Assembly: GCA_902826245.1 (NCBI GenBank)
Contig: CADEEA010000006.1
Span: 29,340 to 81,613, forward strand
Direction: 5' to 3'
DNA length: 52,274 bases
DNA from: an uncultured Alphaproteobacteria bacterium
GTDB taxonomy: Bacteria > Pseudomonadota > Alphaproteobacteria > Caulobacterales > Aquidulcibacteraceae
Positions 17,144 through 25,486 of this stretch are shown here, in pieces. The stretch's first letter is position 1. Every line of letters starts with the position of its first letter. A model generated the notes under the pieces. The model did no database searches. It saw nothing but the letters and a program-made list of their open reading frames with translations, and was not told the DNA's origin. Made by a program: the position numbers and the translations under genes.

Positions 17144-17262
17144 GGGGGCGGCGCGTGACGGGATGTGTTGTACGCGACCCTCGTCCCCGAGAGAGAGGGG
17201 GGAGAGAGCGGGGTGGGGAGGGGTCAAATTGGTGTGTGTCACCCGGAAATGTGTGTCACCCC
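17098..17262. repeat. Cluster of C/G-rich and GTGTGTCACC palindromic repeats
   Basis: Two successive CCCTCG...GGGG hairpin repeats (from about 17108 and 17178) of the type seen before cysS, then two direct copies of TGTGTCACCC (17235-17244 and 17253-17262) separated by CGGAAATG. No gene is supported from 17144 to 17308. The first repeat forms the 3' end of the methyltransferase frame. Confidence 0.6.
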
Positions 17263-17308
17263 CAAGAAAGTATTCGCGCCGCTGGCGTCACTAACGGAGC
17301 ATCGGCGC

Positions 17309-17776
17309 TCAGTCCCGCCCGCGCCAAAGCAGATGCGTTGTTCCCTCGGCCGCCAATACACCGGCGACGCCAATCAAAACCAAACGCAGCTCCGTACCTC
17401 CCGGAGGGGAATCGCCAAGCAGCAACATGAAGATACCGACACTCAACAAGAACAGACTGACGTTTATGATGCCGCGTGCCGGCCACGGTCTCCGATGGCC
17501 GTTGAACGCATAAAGCAGCGGCACAGTGACCGCATACCCGGAGAGCGCCATGAAGCTTGCTCCTAGGAGAAGAGCAATGCGCAGGTCCGACAACGTTATG
17601 GCATACCTCTGCCCGGTTGCGCTCGTCATCTCCCACAAGCTGAAGCCGATAAGGGCGGGGGTCCAGTATAGGAGCGTGAGGACAAGTTGGGAGATTCCCA
17701 TCAAAATGGCCCGCGCCCTACTCGACACTTCGGTATCCTCGATCCAGTCCTGGTGCAGCCACCGAAATGGTGACAC
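17309..17776 (-). CDS. Hypothetical four-helix membrane protein
   Basis: 155 residues, probable GTG start at 17776. Four hydrophobic segments lie at about 24-46, 65-92, 101-119 and 131-150. The N-terminus (SPFRWLHQDWIEDTEVSS) is cytoplasmic-looking. No family recognised. It is flanked upstream by the EVE-domain gene on the same strand (61 bases away) and downstream by the repeat cluster. Confidence 0.65.
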   Translation of the reverse strand: MSPFRWLHQDWIEDTEVSSRARAILMGISQLVLTLLYWTPALIGFSLWEMTSATGQRYAITLSDLRIALLLGASFMALSGYAVTVPLLYAFNGHRRPWPARGIINVSLFLLSVGIFMLLLGDSPPGGTELRLVLIGVAGVLAAEGTTHLLWRGRD

Positions 17777-17837
17777 GCATGCTCTCTTGCACCAGATGCA
17801 GCGCGCGCGCTATCGCCGCCTGTCTCTCGCGCTCGGG

Positions 17838-18248
17838 TCACCCCATCCCCGCCAGCTTCCGCACCAATTTCCACTCCTCCGCGCTTACCGGCTGCACGCT
17901 TAGCCTCGAGTTTTTCACCAGCACCATTTCGGCAAGCTTCGGCGTCGCTTTTATCGCCGCCAGCGTGACCGGTGTTTTCATCGGCTCGACAGCCTTGAAG
18001 TCCACGCACACGAAGGCGCCGGTTTTGTCGGTGGGGTCGGGATAGGCTTCGCGCGTCACTTCGCTGATCCCGACGATCTCCTTGCCTTCGCCGGAATGAT
18101 AGAAAAACGCGCGCTCGCCTTGCTTCATGGCTTTCAGGTGCGCCTTGGCCTGATGGTTGCGCACGCCGGTCCAGGCATCGGCGCCTTTCGCTTTGTGCTG
18201 CGTCCAGGACCAAGTCCCAGGCTCGCTCTTGATCAGCCAATACGCCAT
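17838..18248 (-). CDS. EVE-domain (YTH-like, THYN1-type) protein
   Basis: 136 residues, one domain. MAYWLIKSEPGTWSWTQ, WTGVRNHQAKAHLKAMK, FFYHSGEGKEIVGI and VKNSRLSVQPVSAEEW are the conserved EVE blocks. EVE domains bind modified bases in DNA or RNA. Stand-alone versions are common housekeeping proteins in proteobacteria, so there is no reason to infer a defence role here. It lies just downstream of the YceI gene. Confidence 0.95.
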   Translation of the reverse strand: MAYWLIKSEPGTWSWTQHKAKGADAWTGVRNHQAKAHLKAMKQGERAFFYHSGEGKEIVGISEVTREAYPDPTDKTGAFVCVDFKAVEPMKTPVTLAAIKATPKLAEMVLVKNSRLSVQPVSAEEWKLVRKLAGMG

Positions 18249-18260
18249 GCGCCATCCCGT

Positions 18261-18839
18261 TCAGCTGGGCGGAGCTTGGCCCAGCGCTTCGATGGTGATG
18301 CGAATTTCGTCGCCGATCAAGTTGGGCGCGGTGTTGATGCCGAACGCCGCGCGCGAAATCACGCCGGTAGCGGAAAAGCCTGCCCCGGTCTGTTGATTGT
18401 TCGGCAGCGTCCCGATCTGGTTTAGCGTAACGCGCAGGGTCACCGGCTGGGTAACGCCGTGGATCGTCATGTCGCCGACAACATCCGCGGCGTTGTCGTC
18501 GATTCTGGCGACCGAGGTTGATCGGAAGGTCATGGTCGGGAATTGCGCGGCGTTCAGCCAACGATCGCCCCGCAAGTGCTCGTTGCGCAGGTCTGAGCCG
18601 GTGGAAATGCTGGCGGTCTGAATGGTCGCGCTCACAATGCTGTTTTCGGGGGCGGCTTGATCAAGCATCAGCTCGCCTTCCACCTGGTCGAACCGGCCCA
18701 GCACATGATTGAACCCGAACCGCTCGATCGAGAACGCGACTTGAGTATGTGCGCCGTCGAGCACGAAGCGCTGGGCCTGACCCAAGGCGGGCGGGGTCGC
18801 TAGAGCGAACAAAGCCATGACCAGGGCGAGTGCGCGCAT
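18261..18839 (-). CDS. YceI-family periplasmic protein
   Basis: 192 residues, signal peptide ending PPALGQA, then the lipocalin-like YceI barrel: YVLDGAHTQVAFS-like FVLDGAHTQVAFSIERFG, HLRGDRWLNAAQFPTM, MTIHGVTQPVTL and AAFGINTAPNLIGDEIRI. YceI proteins bind isoprenoids such as ubiquinone-8-like lipids in the periplasm. AGGAGG lies at normal spacing before ATG 18839. Confidence 0.93.
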   Translation of the reverse strand: MRALALVMALFALATPPALGQAQRFVLDGAHTQVAFSIERFGFNHVLGRFDQVEGELMLDQAAPENSIVSATIQTASISTGSDLRNEHLRGDRWLNAAQFPTMTFRSTSVARIDDNAADVVGDMTIHGVTQPVTLRVTLNQIGTLPNNQQTGAGFSATGVISRAAFGINTAPNLIGDEIRITIEALGQAPPS

Positions 18840-19009
18840 GGGAACCTCCTGCAAATCCGTGCGCGGACTATGGTGGGCTGGGCCAGGGCCATCCAGTGCG
18901 ATGCGACGAACGGCCCGGTCGCGCAGACGCCCTATCGAATGGGGATCAGCAGCGCCAGAAACCCTCAACCGCTTGATCTTGCTCGTCCACTCGGTCAAGC
19001 AGGGCGCGC

Positions 19010-19942
19010 ATGATCGCGCTTGAAGCAGAAGGCTTGGCCAAAAATTACGGCGCGCGCGCGGCGGTGCGCGGGCTTTCGTTCCAGGTTCCCAAGGGCGCGA
19101 TCTATGGCGTGCTTGGCCCCAATGGAGCGGGCAAATCTTCCACGCTGCGCATGCTGGTGGGCGTGCTGAAGCCAAGCGCGGGGCGCATCGCCATGCTCGG
19201 CGGACCGATCACGCGCGAGACGCTGCGTCGGGTCGGCTATCTCCCGGAAGAACGCGGCCTGTATCGCAACATGAACGCGCGCGCCGCCATCGCCTATCTC
19301 GCGCGCCTGAAGGGCACCCCTGCGCAGGCGGCTTTCAAACGCGCCGACGATCTGCTCAACGCCCATGGCCTCGGCTCGGTGAAGCGCAAGCGGATCAAGA
19401 CGCTCTCCAAGGGCATGGCGCAGAAGGTGCAGGTGCTCGCCGCGATCGCGCACGAGCCGGACTTGATCATTTTCGACGAACCGTTTTCCGGGCTCGACCC
19501 GGTCAATCAGCGCGTGCTTGAGGAAACCATCCGCGCGCAAGCTGCGGCGGGGCGCACGATACTCTTTTCGACCCACGTCATGGAGCACGCCGAGCGCTTG
19601 TGCGACCGTATCCTGCTGATCGCGCAGGGCGCCAAGGCGTTCGAGGGCACGGTGAGCGAAGCACTCGCGCTCGCGCCGAGCATCGCCACTTTGGAAACAG
19701 AAGGCGGCTTCGATCTTGCGGCGGCGCTTGCGCCCAAGGGGTTCACGATCGAGGCCATTGGCGAGGAGCATGGCAACCGCCGCTGGCGCGCCAAGCTTGA
19801 CGGCGGGGGTTCGCGTCAATTGTTGCAGGCATGCGTTGAGGCAGGCGCGCCGCTTTCGCTGTTCGAACCCGCCCGCGCCAGCCTGCATGAAGCGTTCGTG
19901 GCGCTGGTGGGCGATCGCGTCGCGCATGGGAGCACACGCTGA
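19010..19942 (+). CDS. ABC transporter ATP-binding protein, NatA-like
   Basis: 310 residues. Walker A GPNGAGKSS near residue 37, Q-loop region VGYLPEERGLY, Walker B LIIFDEPFSGLDPVN, and H-loop FSTHVM. The ABC signature reads LSKGMAQK instead of LSGGQ, a variant seen in NatA-type exporters. A C-terminal extension of about 80 residues follows the ATPase core. Its stop shares one base with the start of the permease gene (TGATG), so the two make one exporter, possibly for sodium or a peptide or lipid substrate. Confidence 0.93.
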   Translation: MIALEAEGLAKNYGARAAVRGLSFQVPKGAIYGVLGPNGAGKSSTLRMLVGVLKPSAGRIAMLGGPITRETLRRVGYLPEERGLYRNMNARAAIAYLARLKGTPAQAAFKRADDLLNAHGLGSVKRKRIKTLSKGMAQKVQVLAAIAHEPDLIIFDEPFSGLDPVNQRVLEETIRAQAAAGRTILFSTHVMEHAERLCDRILLIAQGAKAFEGTVSEALALAPSIATLETEGGFDLAAALAPKGFTIEAIGEEHGNRRWRAKLDGGGSRQLLQACVEAGAPLSLFEPARASLHEAFVALVGDRVAHGSTR

Positions 19943-21372
19943 TGGCGCCGGTGTTTCTCGTCGCTCGCCGCGAATATCTGGCCTATGTGACCGCGTGGGG
20001 CTTTTGGGTGTCGCTGATCACCGCGCCGCTCCTGTTTGCGGCGCTGATCTTCGCGCCGCTGCTGCTTGCGCGCGCCGAGCCGCCGCGGGCCTTGGCGATC
20101 GTGGCCGAACAGAGCGCCGATGCGCGCAACGTAGAAGCGGGCTTTGAGCGCGAAGCGCGCACCGACGCTCGCGCCGAGATCGAGATTTATCTGGAAGCCT
20201 CCGCGCCCGGTGTGGCCGAGCGCGCGCTCGCCGCGTTCGATGCAGCGCCCGACCGCGCCAGCGCAATTGTAGCGGCGCGCGTTGAGGCCGGCGCGCGGGC
20301 AGCCGCGTTTCCATCTCCGGCGCCGCGCTATTTCGTCGTGCCTGCTCCCGGGGCGGACATCGAGGCGCTCAAGCCCTATCTGAGCGGCGAACGGACGCTC
20401 GCCGACGGGCGTGCTTTGTTCGGCGCCTTGAACATCCGCCGCGACCAAGCCGGCGCGCCGTCGATCGAGTATTGGAGCGCCAATCTCCAGCACGACGAAC
20501 CCACCAGTATCGCGCGGCGCGCCATGCGGCTGGAGATGCAGCGCGAAGCGCTTGCCGCGCAGGGGCTCGCGCGGGGCGAGGCCGACAGGCTGGCCGCGTT
20601 CGAGCCGAAAGTGGCGCAATTCGATCCACGCCCCAGCGCCGGCGCGAGCGGGGAAGTCACCTTGCGCCAGCGCGCGCCGTTCTTCGCTGCGATTGGACTT
20701 TCGCTGGTGCTGTGGACGGTCGTGTTCTCCGTCGCCAACATGTTGCTGTCCGGCGTTATCGAGGAAAAGTCGAACAAGATTCTCGACACGCTGCTCACCA
20801 GCGTCACGCCGATCGATCTGCTGTTGGGCAAGCTCCTAGGCGTGGCCGCGGTGAGCGCGACCTTGTTTGTATTCTGGGGCGGCCTGGGCGCAAGCTTGAT
20901 GCAGTTCGCGCCGGCTTCGATGGGCGATTCCTTCATCGGACAACTTGCTGCCGCGTTCGCCGAGCCGCGCCTGGTGGTTGCGTTCGCGGTGGGTTTTGTG
21001 ACCGGCTATCTGATGTTCGGCGCGATCTTCCTGGCGCTGGGATCGCTGTGCGAGTCGATCCAGGAAGCGCAGACGCTGCTTGGCCCGGTGACGATCATCC
21101 TCATGCTGCCCATGCTACTGATCGGCCCCGCTGTCGACAATCCCAACTCGCCCCTGATCCAAGCCGCGAGCTGGGTGCCATTGTTTACGCCGTTCCTGAT
21201 GCTGATCCGCGCGCCGACAGGATTAAGCTGGGCCGAGATCGCCGGGCAAGGCGCGCTGCTGCTAGCGACCGTCGCGCTGCTGCTGTTCCTCGCCGCGCAA
21301 GTGTTCCGCGCGGGGATCGTCAACCAGCTGAGCGTGACGGCGCTGTTTGGGAGGAAGAAGCAGCGGGATTGA
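19942..21372 (+). CDS. ABC-2 type transporter permease, NatB-like
   Basis: 476 residues. One N-terminal helix (about 20-45) is followed by a large extracytoplasmic domain (about 50-235) and then about five helices to the C-terminus. VEEKSNKILDTLLTS-type sequence (EEKSNKILDTLLTSVTPID) is the conserved coupling region after the first helix of the membrane domain. Partner of the preceding ATPase. Export of Na+ is known for NatAB but the substrate here cannot be read. Confidence 0.92.
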   Translation: MAPVFLVARREYLAYVTAWGFWVSLITAPLLFAALIFAPLLLARAEPPRALAIVAEQSADARNVEAGFEREARTDARAEIEIYLEASAPGVAERALAAFDAAPDRASAIVAARVEAGARAAAFPSPAPRYFVVPAPGADIEALKPYLSGERTLADGRALFGALNIRRDQAGAPSIEYWSANLQHDEPTSIARRAMRLEMQREALAAQGLARGEADRLAAFEPKVAQFDPRPSAGASGEVTLRQRAPFFAAIGLSLVLWTVVFSVANMLLSGVIEEKSNKILDTLLTSVTPIDLLLGKLLGVAAVSATLFVFWGGLGASLMQFAPASMGDSFIGQLAAAFAEPRLVVAFAVGFVTGYLMFGAIFLALGSLCESIQEAQTLLGPVTIILMLPMLLIGPAVDNPNSPLIQAASWVPLFTPFLMLIRAPTGLSWAEIAGQGALLLATVALLLFLAAQVFRAGIVNQLSVTALFGRKKQRD

Positions 21373-21386
21373 AGAAGGGGAAGAAG

Positions 21387-21455
21387 GGGGACACACACTC
21401 ACGCGCACCGCCGGGCGGGAGCTTGGTGGCATTTGTGCCTTGAGTGTGTGTCCCC
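21387..21455. repeat. Perfect 15-bp inverted repeat between convergent genes
   Basis: Left arm GGGGACACACACTCA (21387-21401) and right arm TGAGTGTGTGTCCCC (21441-21455) are exact complements around a 39-base loop that itself has CACCGCC/GGTGGC pairing. It lies between the ends of the convergent ABC permease and VOC genes. It lacks a clear T-run, so it is either a bidirectional transcription stop or a mobile palindromic repeat. Confidence 0.75.
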
Positions 21456-21463
21456 TCTACGCC

Positions 21464-21850
21464 TCACGCCCCCCGCCAACCCAGCAGCGCCAGCGAGTGC
21501 CCCTCCGGGTCCTTGAACGCGCGAAGCACCAGTTCGCGGCCTTCGGCCTGCTGCAACACTACGCGCGGATGCAGGAACGCAGCACCTGCGGCTTCGACCG
21601 CGCGCTCGGCGATGTCCCAAACCACCGGCTCGAAATAGAGCACCGCGTCGCCGCCGATCGGTTCGCCCGGCGGCTTGGCGCCGATCATCAGCCGCACGCC
21701 GCCGCCGTCCATGAACACCATGCCGTTGCTTTCAAACAGCACGTTCAAGCCCAGCGCGCGGCGGTAGAAATCCGCCAATTGCGCTGGCGCTGCGCTGCCG
21801 AGTGCAACCTGGCGCAGGCCGGTGACGAGGGGTTCTGGGGGTGAGGGCAT
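21464..21850 (-). CDS. VOC-superfamily (glyoxalase/bleomycin-resistance-like) protein
   Basis: 128 residues, a single pair of beta-alpha-beta-beta-beta modules. LRQVALGSAAPAQLADFYRRALGL is the first module; VWDIAERAVEAAGAAFLHPRV, then FKDPEGHSLALLGW is the second, with the Glu-Gly-His end typical of the superfamily. Probable metal-binding dimer; the reaction cannot be assigned. Ends in a region with the 21387-21455 hairpin. Confidence 0.88.
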   Translation of the reverse strand: MPSPPEPLVTGLRQVALGSAAPAQLADFYRRALGLNVLFESNGMVFMDGGGVRLMIGAKPPGEPIGGDAVLYFEPVVWDIAERAVEAAGAAFLHPRVVLQQAEGRELVLRAFKDPEGHSLALLGWRGA

Positions 21851-21907
21851 TGGAGGCCTCCAAGGCGTTTTCGCTGCACAATGTGAGCGATCGATCCCCC
21901 AAAAGCA

Positions 21908-21939
21908 AAACGCCGCCCGGCCAAAGCCGAGCGGCGTTT
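21908..21939 (-). terminator. Rho-independent terminator of rpsU
   Basis: Arms AAACGCCGCCCGGC (21908-21921) and GCCGAGCGGCGTTT (21926-21939) pair with one mismatch around CAAA. On the minus strand the stem is followed by TTTTGCTTTT, and the structure begins 23 bases after the rpsU stop. Confidence 0.85.
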
Positions 21940-21962
21940 GCGATTTATCCCCTGGCGGCCTT

Positions 21963-22199
21963 CTAGGTGCGCGGTTTTGCCGGCGGGCGCGGCAGCAGGC
22001 CTTCGCGCTGGGCGCGCTTGCGGGCCAGCTTGCGGGCCCGGCGGACGGCTTCGGCCGCCTCGCGGGCGCGCTTCTCGGACGGCTTCTCGTAATGGTTGCG
22101 ACGCTTCATTTCGCGGAAAGTGCCTTCCCGCTGCATCTTCTTTTTGAGCGCCTTCAACGCCTGGTCGACGTTGTTATCGCGAACGAAAATCTGTACCAG
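21963..22199 (-). CDS. rpsU: 30S ribosomal protein S21, apparently with CTG start
   Basis: 78 residues if started at the CTG at 22199. The translated N-terminus [20 protein letters not shown] is the highly conserved S21 start, and [20 protein letters not shown] follows. No ATG, GTG or TTG is in frame immediately upstream; GGGAG lies seven bases before the CTG. A TTG at 22157 would delete the conserved first 14 residues and is unlikely. S21 helps the small subunit engage mRNA. The Arg/Lys/Pro-rich C-terminal tail is normal for alphaproteobacteria. Confidence 0.9.
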   Translation of the reverse strand: MVQIFVRDNNVDQALKALKKKMQREGTFREMKRRNHYEKPSEKRAREAAEAVRRARKLARKRAQREGLLPRPPAKPRT

Positions 22200-22371
22200 G
22201 ACCCATCTCCCGCGGCCAAAAAACCAAATGCCAAACGCCCCGTGAGCGAAAGCGCGCCGGGAGCGTCTGAAAACGAAGGCTGGGCCTTAGCAAAAGCCCG
22301 CGGCCCTGTCCATCGCCGAAGCGGGAGTTCGCCGCGGTGACGATACGCGGGAAAGGGAGTACCATCTTGCA

Positions 22372-23016
22372 ATGGCCGCACCCTCCGCCCGCTTCCGCAC
22401 CCGCATCCTGGAGGCGTTCGCGCCCCATGCGGCGCAAGCGGGCTGGACCGAGGCCGCTTTTCGCGACGCGCTGGCGGAGGCCGGATTGTCGGAAGGGGAG
22501 GCGATGTTGGCTTGCCCGCGGGGGGCGTTTGACCTGTTCGACGCTTTCGCCGAGCGCGCTGACGCCGCCATGATCGAAGCGCTGGATGGCCTCGATCTGC
22601 CCAGAATGCGCATCCGCGAGCGCGTCACCGCGGCGGTGCGGCTGCGCCTGGAAGCCCAAGCGCCGTACAAGGAGGCGGCGCGGGCGATGTCGCGGGCGCT
22701 GGCGCGGCCCGACCGGGCGCCCGAGGCGGCGCGGCTGCTCTGGCGCACCGCCGACCGCATCTGGCGGGCGTTGGGCGATGCCAGCACGGACGGGAATTTC
22801 TATTCCAAGCGCGCTATCCTTTCCGGCGTGCTCGCCTCCACCTATGCGCGCTGGTTCGCCGACCAAAGCGAGGACGCGGCCGAGACCTGGGCGTTCCTCG
22901 ATGCGCGCATCGAGAACATCATGCAGTTCGAGAAGCTCAAGGCGCGCTTCAGGCCGGTCAGCGAGGGGCTGGAGGCGGCCATCGGCGTGGCGGCGCGGTT
23001 CCGCTACGGGCGCTGA
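22372..23016 (+). CDS. COQ9-family ubiquinone biosynthesis protein
   Basis: 214 residues. TetR-like helical fold with ILEAFAPHAAQAGWTEAAFRDA at the N-terminus and the conserved C-terminal COQ9 block STDGNFYSKRAILSGVLAST, then WFADQSEDAAETWAFLDARI. In mitochondria COQ9 binds lipid and presents the quinone intermediate to COQ7; alphaproteobacterial homologues are thought to act similarly. Divergent from rpsU; its 3' end overlaps the glycosyltransferase by 13 bases. Confidence 0.92.
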   Translation: MAAPSARFRTRILEAFAPHAAQAGWTEAAFRDALAEAGLSEGEAMLACPRGAFDLFDAFAERADAAMIEALDGLDLPRMRIRERVTAAVRLRLEAQAPYKEAARAMSRALARPDRAPEAARLLWRTADRIWRALGDASTDGNFYSKRAILSGVLASTYARWFADQSEDAAETWAFLDARIENIMQFEKLKARFRPVSEGLEAAIGVAARFRYGR

Positions 23017-24632
23017 TCGGCGTCCATTTCCGGCGCGCTGCGGACTTCGCCAACATAGAGGCTCACCCGCCGGTTGCGCGCGAACGAATGCCCGCGCACC
23101 GCCGGCGCCGCTTCCACGAAATCGAGCCCGCGCGAGGCCAATTCAGCGAGCGTCTGCTCACGGACGCGCCCCTCCACCAATATCGCATCGCCAGCGCGCG
23201 CTTTGCCGCCCGCCTCGCTCGGCGAGGCCTCCAGCGTTGGACCTTGTGTGAGAAACTCGATTCCCGCGGGCTCATGGCCTATCACCCAAAGCCGGCGTGT
23301 TGCATTCGGCAGCAGCCGTGCGCGGGCGAGCGCGGTGGTCGCCTCGCTGCTGACGAAAAACCCGCGCACGTCGGGGATGAGCAGGTCGCGCAAACTGAAC
23401 GAAAGCGTGAGCCCACACACGATCAGCACCGCAGCACGCGCCGCGGGCCGGCGCACCATCAGGAGCCCCACACATGCAGCGCCGACGATCGCAGCGCCAA
23501 TGGCGCCTGTAGCGACGGCGCGGCGAACATCTGCGTCAAAGCCCCCTGACATCAACGTAGCTGCAAGCGCCATGATCGCAGCGAGCGCGCCGCCAGACAC
23601 CGCAAACAGCGCGATTCCCAGCGGATGCGTCGTACGCCAGCGCCGGCCGCGCATCGCCATCAGGCCGGCGCCGCAGAGCAGCGCTAGGGCGGGATAGCTC
23701 GCCATCACGTCCTGGGGCATCTTGGCCGGGGTCAATTCGGAGACCGCAAACAGGGGTGCGATCCAGGCGAGCAAGAAGCGCGAACCGCCGAGGTCGCTGT
23801 CGCGCGGGCCTCGCACCGCCGCGAACGCAAGCCGCGCCGCCGCCGGCAGGGCGTAGCTCGCGGGGAAAATGAGAAAGCTCAGCAAGAAGAGGTGGTAGGA
23901 GGGCGGCGCGGGTGCGCCCGGCGGGGTTTGGCTGCTCAACGAGTTCGCACCCGCCCAGATGAGGGCCGCCAACGCAGCCAGCGCCAGCGGCGGCCATAGC
24001 AACGGCGCCATCCAAGCTACACGCCGCTCCCAAAGCGCAAGCATGAGCAAGGCGGCGCCAGCAACAATCAAAGGCGAAGGCCCACCGATCAACACCCCGC
24101 ACAGAATGGCGAACCAGAATATCACGGCGTGCCGCTTCGGGTTTGCCGGCGTAGCATAGAGCCGCGCGAGCGCGGCCATCGCCAGCGTTGTGAACCCCAT
24201 CGCCAGAGCGCCAGCGCCGGCGATGGCGCTCTCGAAGCCGACGAGCATCCCTGCTGCAAACAGGCTCGCGCCGAGGAAGGCGGCGCGTCGCCCAACCAGC
24301 GGCGCTCCGGCCCACAATGACGCCAACGCGGCCACAAGGAGGCCAAGTGCCGAGGGTAGGCGGTAGAACCAGATTTGCTCGCCGTCCTCGCCGCCCATAA
24401 GCGCGCTTGCGGCTTGCGCCCAATGAGCGCCCCAATTGGCGCGCCATGCCAAATCGCCGGTTTCAAGCATCTGCCTGCTGGTCCGCGCAAAGTCCGCTTC
24501 GGCCAGATCCCACACTGGCGCCCGCGCCGCGCCGAACTGGCTGGCGAGAAGCGCGACCAGCGCGACCAAAGCCGCCCCGCGCCAACCGCGGGCGAATTGA
24601 TCAAACAGGGCGGTGGAAACCGGCTGGCGCAT
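23004..24632 (-). CDS. ArnT/PMT-like membrane glycosyltransferase
   Basis: 542 residues with about twelve hydrophobic segments and a soluble C-terminal domain (about 430-542). The first periplasmic loop has VWDLAEADFARTSRQMLETGDL, equivalent to the catalytic acidic loop of GT-C enzymes such as ArnT, although the usual Asp-Glu pair is replaced by Ala-Glu-Ala-Asp. It would transfer sugar from a polyprenyl-phosphate carrier in the periplasm. The divergent gene encodes a dolichyl-phosphate-sugar synthase-like GT2, a sensible donor-making partner. Confidence 0.82.
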   Translation of the reverse strand: MRQPVSTALFDQFARGWRGAALVALVALLASQFGAARAPVWDLAEADFARTSRQMLETGDLAWRANWGAHWAQAASALMGGEDGEQIWFYRLPSALGLLVAALASLWAGAPLVGRRAAFLGASLFAAGMLVGFESAIAGAGALAMGFTTLAMAALARLYATPANPKRHAVIFWFAILCGVLIGGPSPLIVAGAALLMLALWERRVAWMAPLLWPPLALAALAALIWAGANSLSSQTPPGAPAPPSYHLFLLSFLIFPASYALPAAARLAFAAVRGPRDSDLGGSRFLLAWIAPLFAVSELTPAKMPQDVMASYPALALLCGAGLMAMRGRRWRTTHPLGIALFAVSGGALAAIMALAATLMSGGFDADVRRAVATGAIGAAIVGAACVGLLMVRRPAARAAVLIVCGLTLSFSLRDLLIPDVRGFFVSSEATTALARARLLPNATRRLWVIGHEPAGIEFLTQGPTLEASPSEAGGKARAGDAILVEGRVREQTLAELASRGLDFVEAAPAVRGHSFARNRRVSLYVGEVRSAPEMDADQRP

Positions 24633-24712
24633 GCAAGGGGCGTCTGATACCCGCGTCGGCGCTAAATGTCTGCTTGGTTGCGAGAGGCTCGCTTATAGCG
24701 CGATGAGCCGCT

Positions 24713-25486
24713 ATGAAACGCCGCCCTATGACACGCCCTGGGTCGGAGCTTGGTTTGGCCGAAACGATAGAATTCAGCGTGGTGGCGCCGGTCCATGACG
24801 AGGCCGGCAATGCGCCAGCGCTGGCGCGCGAGATCGCCGCCGCACTTGATGGGCGCGCCTATGAGATCATCTTCGTCGACGATTGCAGCCGCGACGACAC
24901 GCGCCACGAATTGGCGGCGCTGAAGCGGGAATTGCCGGCGCTGCGCCTCCTGGGCCACAGAACCAATTCCGGGCAGAGCCGGGCCGTGCGCACTGGGGTT
25001 CTGGCGGCGCGAGCGCCGATCGTGGGCACCCTCGACGGCGACGGCCAGAACGACCCCACCGACCTGCCAAGGCTGCTGGCGCGGCTCTTACGCCCGGACG
25101 CCCCGTCGAATTTGGCCATGGTGGCAGGCAACAGAGCCAAGCGACAGGACAATTGGAGCAAGCGCGCCGCCTCGCGCATCGCCAACAATATCCGCCAGGC
25201 GGCCCTGAAAGACGGCGCCGTGGACAGCGGTTCGGGGGTGAAGGTGTTTAAGCGTGAGGCCTTCCTCCAGCTCCCCTATTTTGACCACATGCATCGTTTC
25301 ATGCCTGCACTGATGCTGCGGGAAGGCTTTGCAGTTGAGTTTTTAGAGGTTAACCATCGTCCACGGGGCGCCGGGCGTTCCAAGTACACCAATCTGGGCC
25401 GCCTGGCCGCAAACATGACCGATTTGTTCGGCGTGATGTGGCTACGCAGCCGGGCCCGCTTGCCGGGGGGAGTCGACGAATTATGA
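24713..25486 (+). CDS. Family 2 glycosyltransferase, polyprenyl-phosphate-sugar synthase-like
   Basis: 257 residues. GT-A motifs: FSVVAPVHDEAGN, IIFVDDCSRDDTRHEL, GTLDGDGQNDPTDL (the DXD-type metal site), GNRAKRQDN, then SGSGVKVFKREAFLQLPYFD. No membrane segments. It likely transfers a sugar from a nucleotide to a polyprenyl phosphate at the cytoplasmic face, supplying the divergent ArnT-like enzyme. ATG 24728 is an alternative start. The stop overlaps the next gene (ATGA). Confidence 0.9.
   Translation: MKRRPMTRPGSELGLAETIEFSVVAPVHDEAGNAPALAREIAAALDGRAYEIIFVDDCSRDDTRHELAALKRELPALRLLGHRTNSGQSRAVRTGVLAARAPIVGTLDGDGQNDPTDLPRLLARLLRPDAPSNLAMVAGNRAKRQDNWSKRAASRIANNIRQAALKDGAVDSGSGVKVFKREAFLQLPYFDHMHRFMPALMLREGFAVEFLEVNHRPRGAGRSKYTNLGRLAANMTDLFGVMWLRSRARLPGGVDEL

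Noticed and set aside
17838..18248. EVE-domain protein as part of a DNA-modification defence system
   Set aside because: Stand-alone EVE proteins are ordinary in proteobacteria, and no restriction or modification genes are nearby.
18258..19175. Longer minus-strand frame extending the YceI gene by over 100 codons upstream
   Set aside because: The signal peptide and AGGAGG at 18839 mark the true start; the extension has no coding character.
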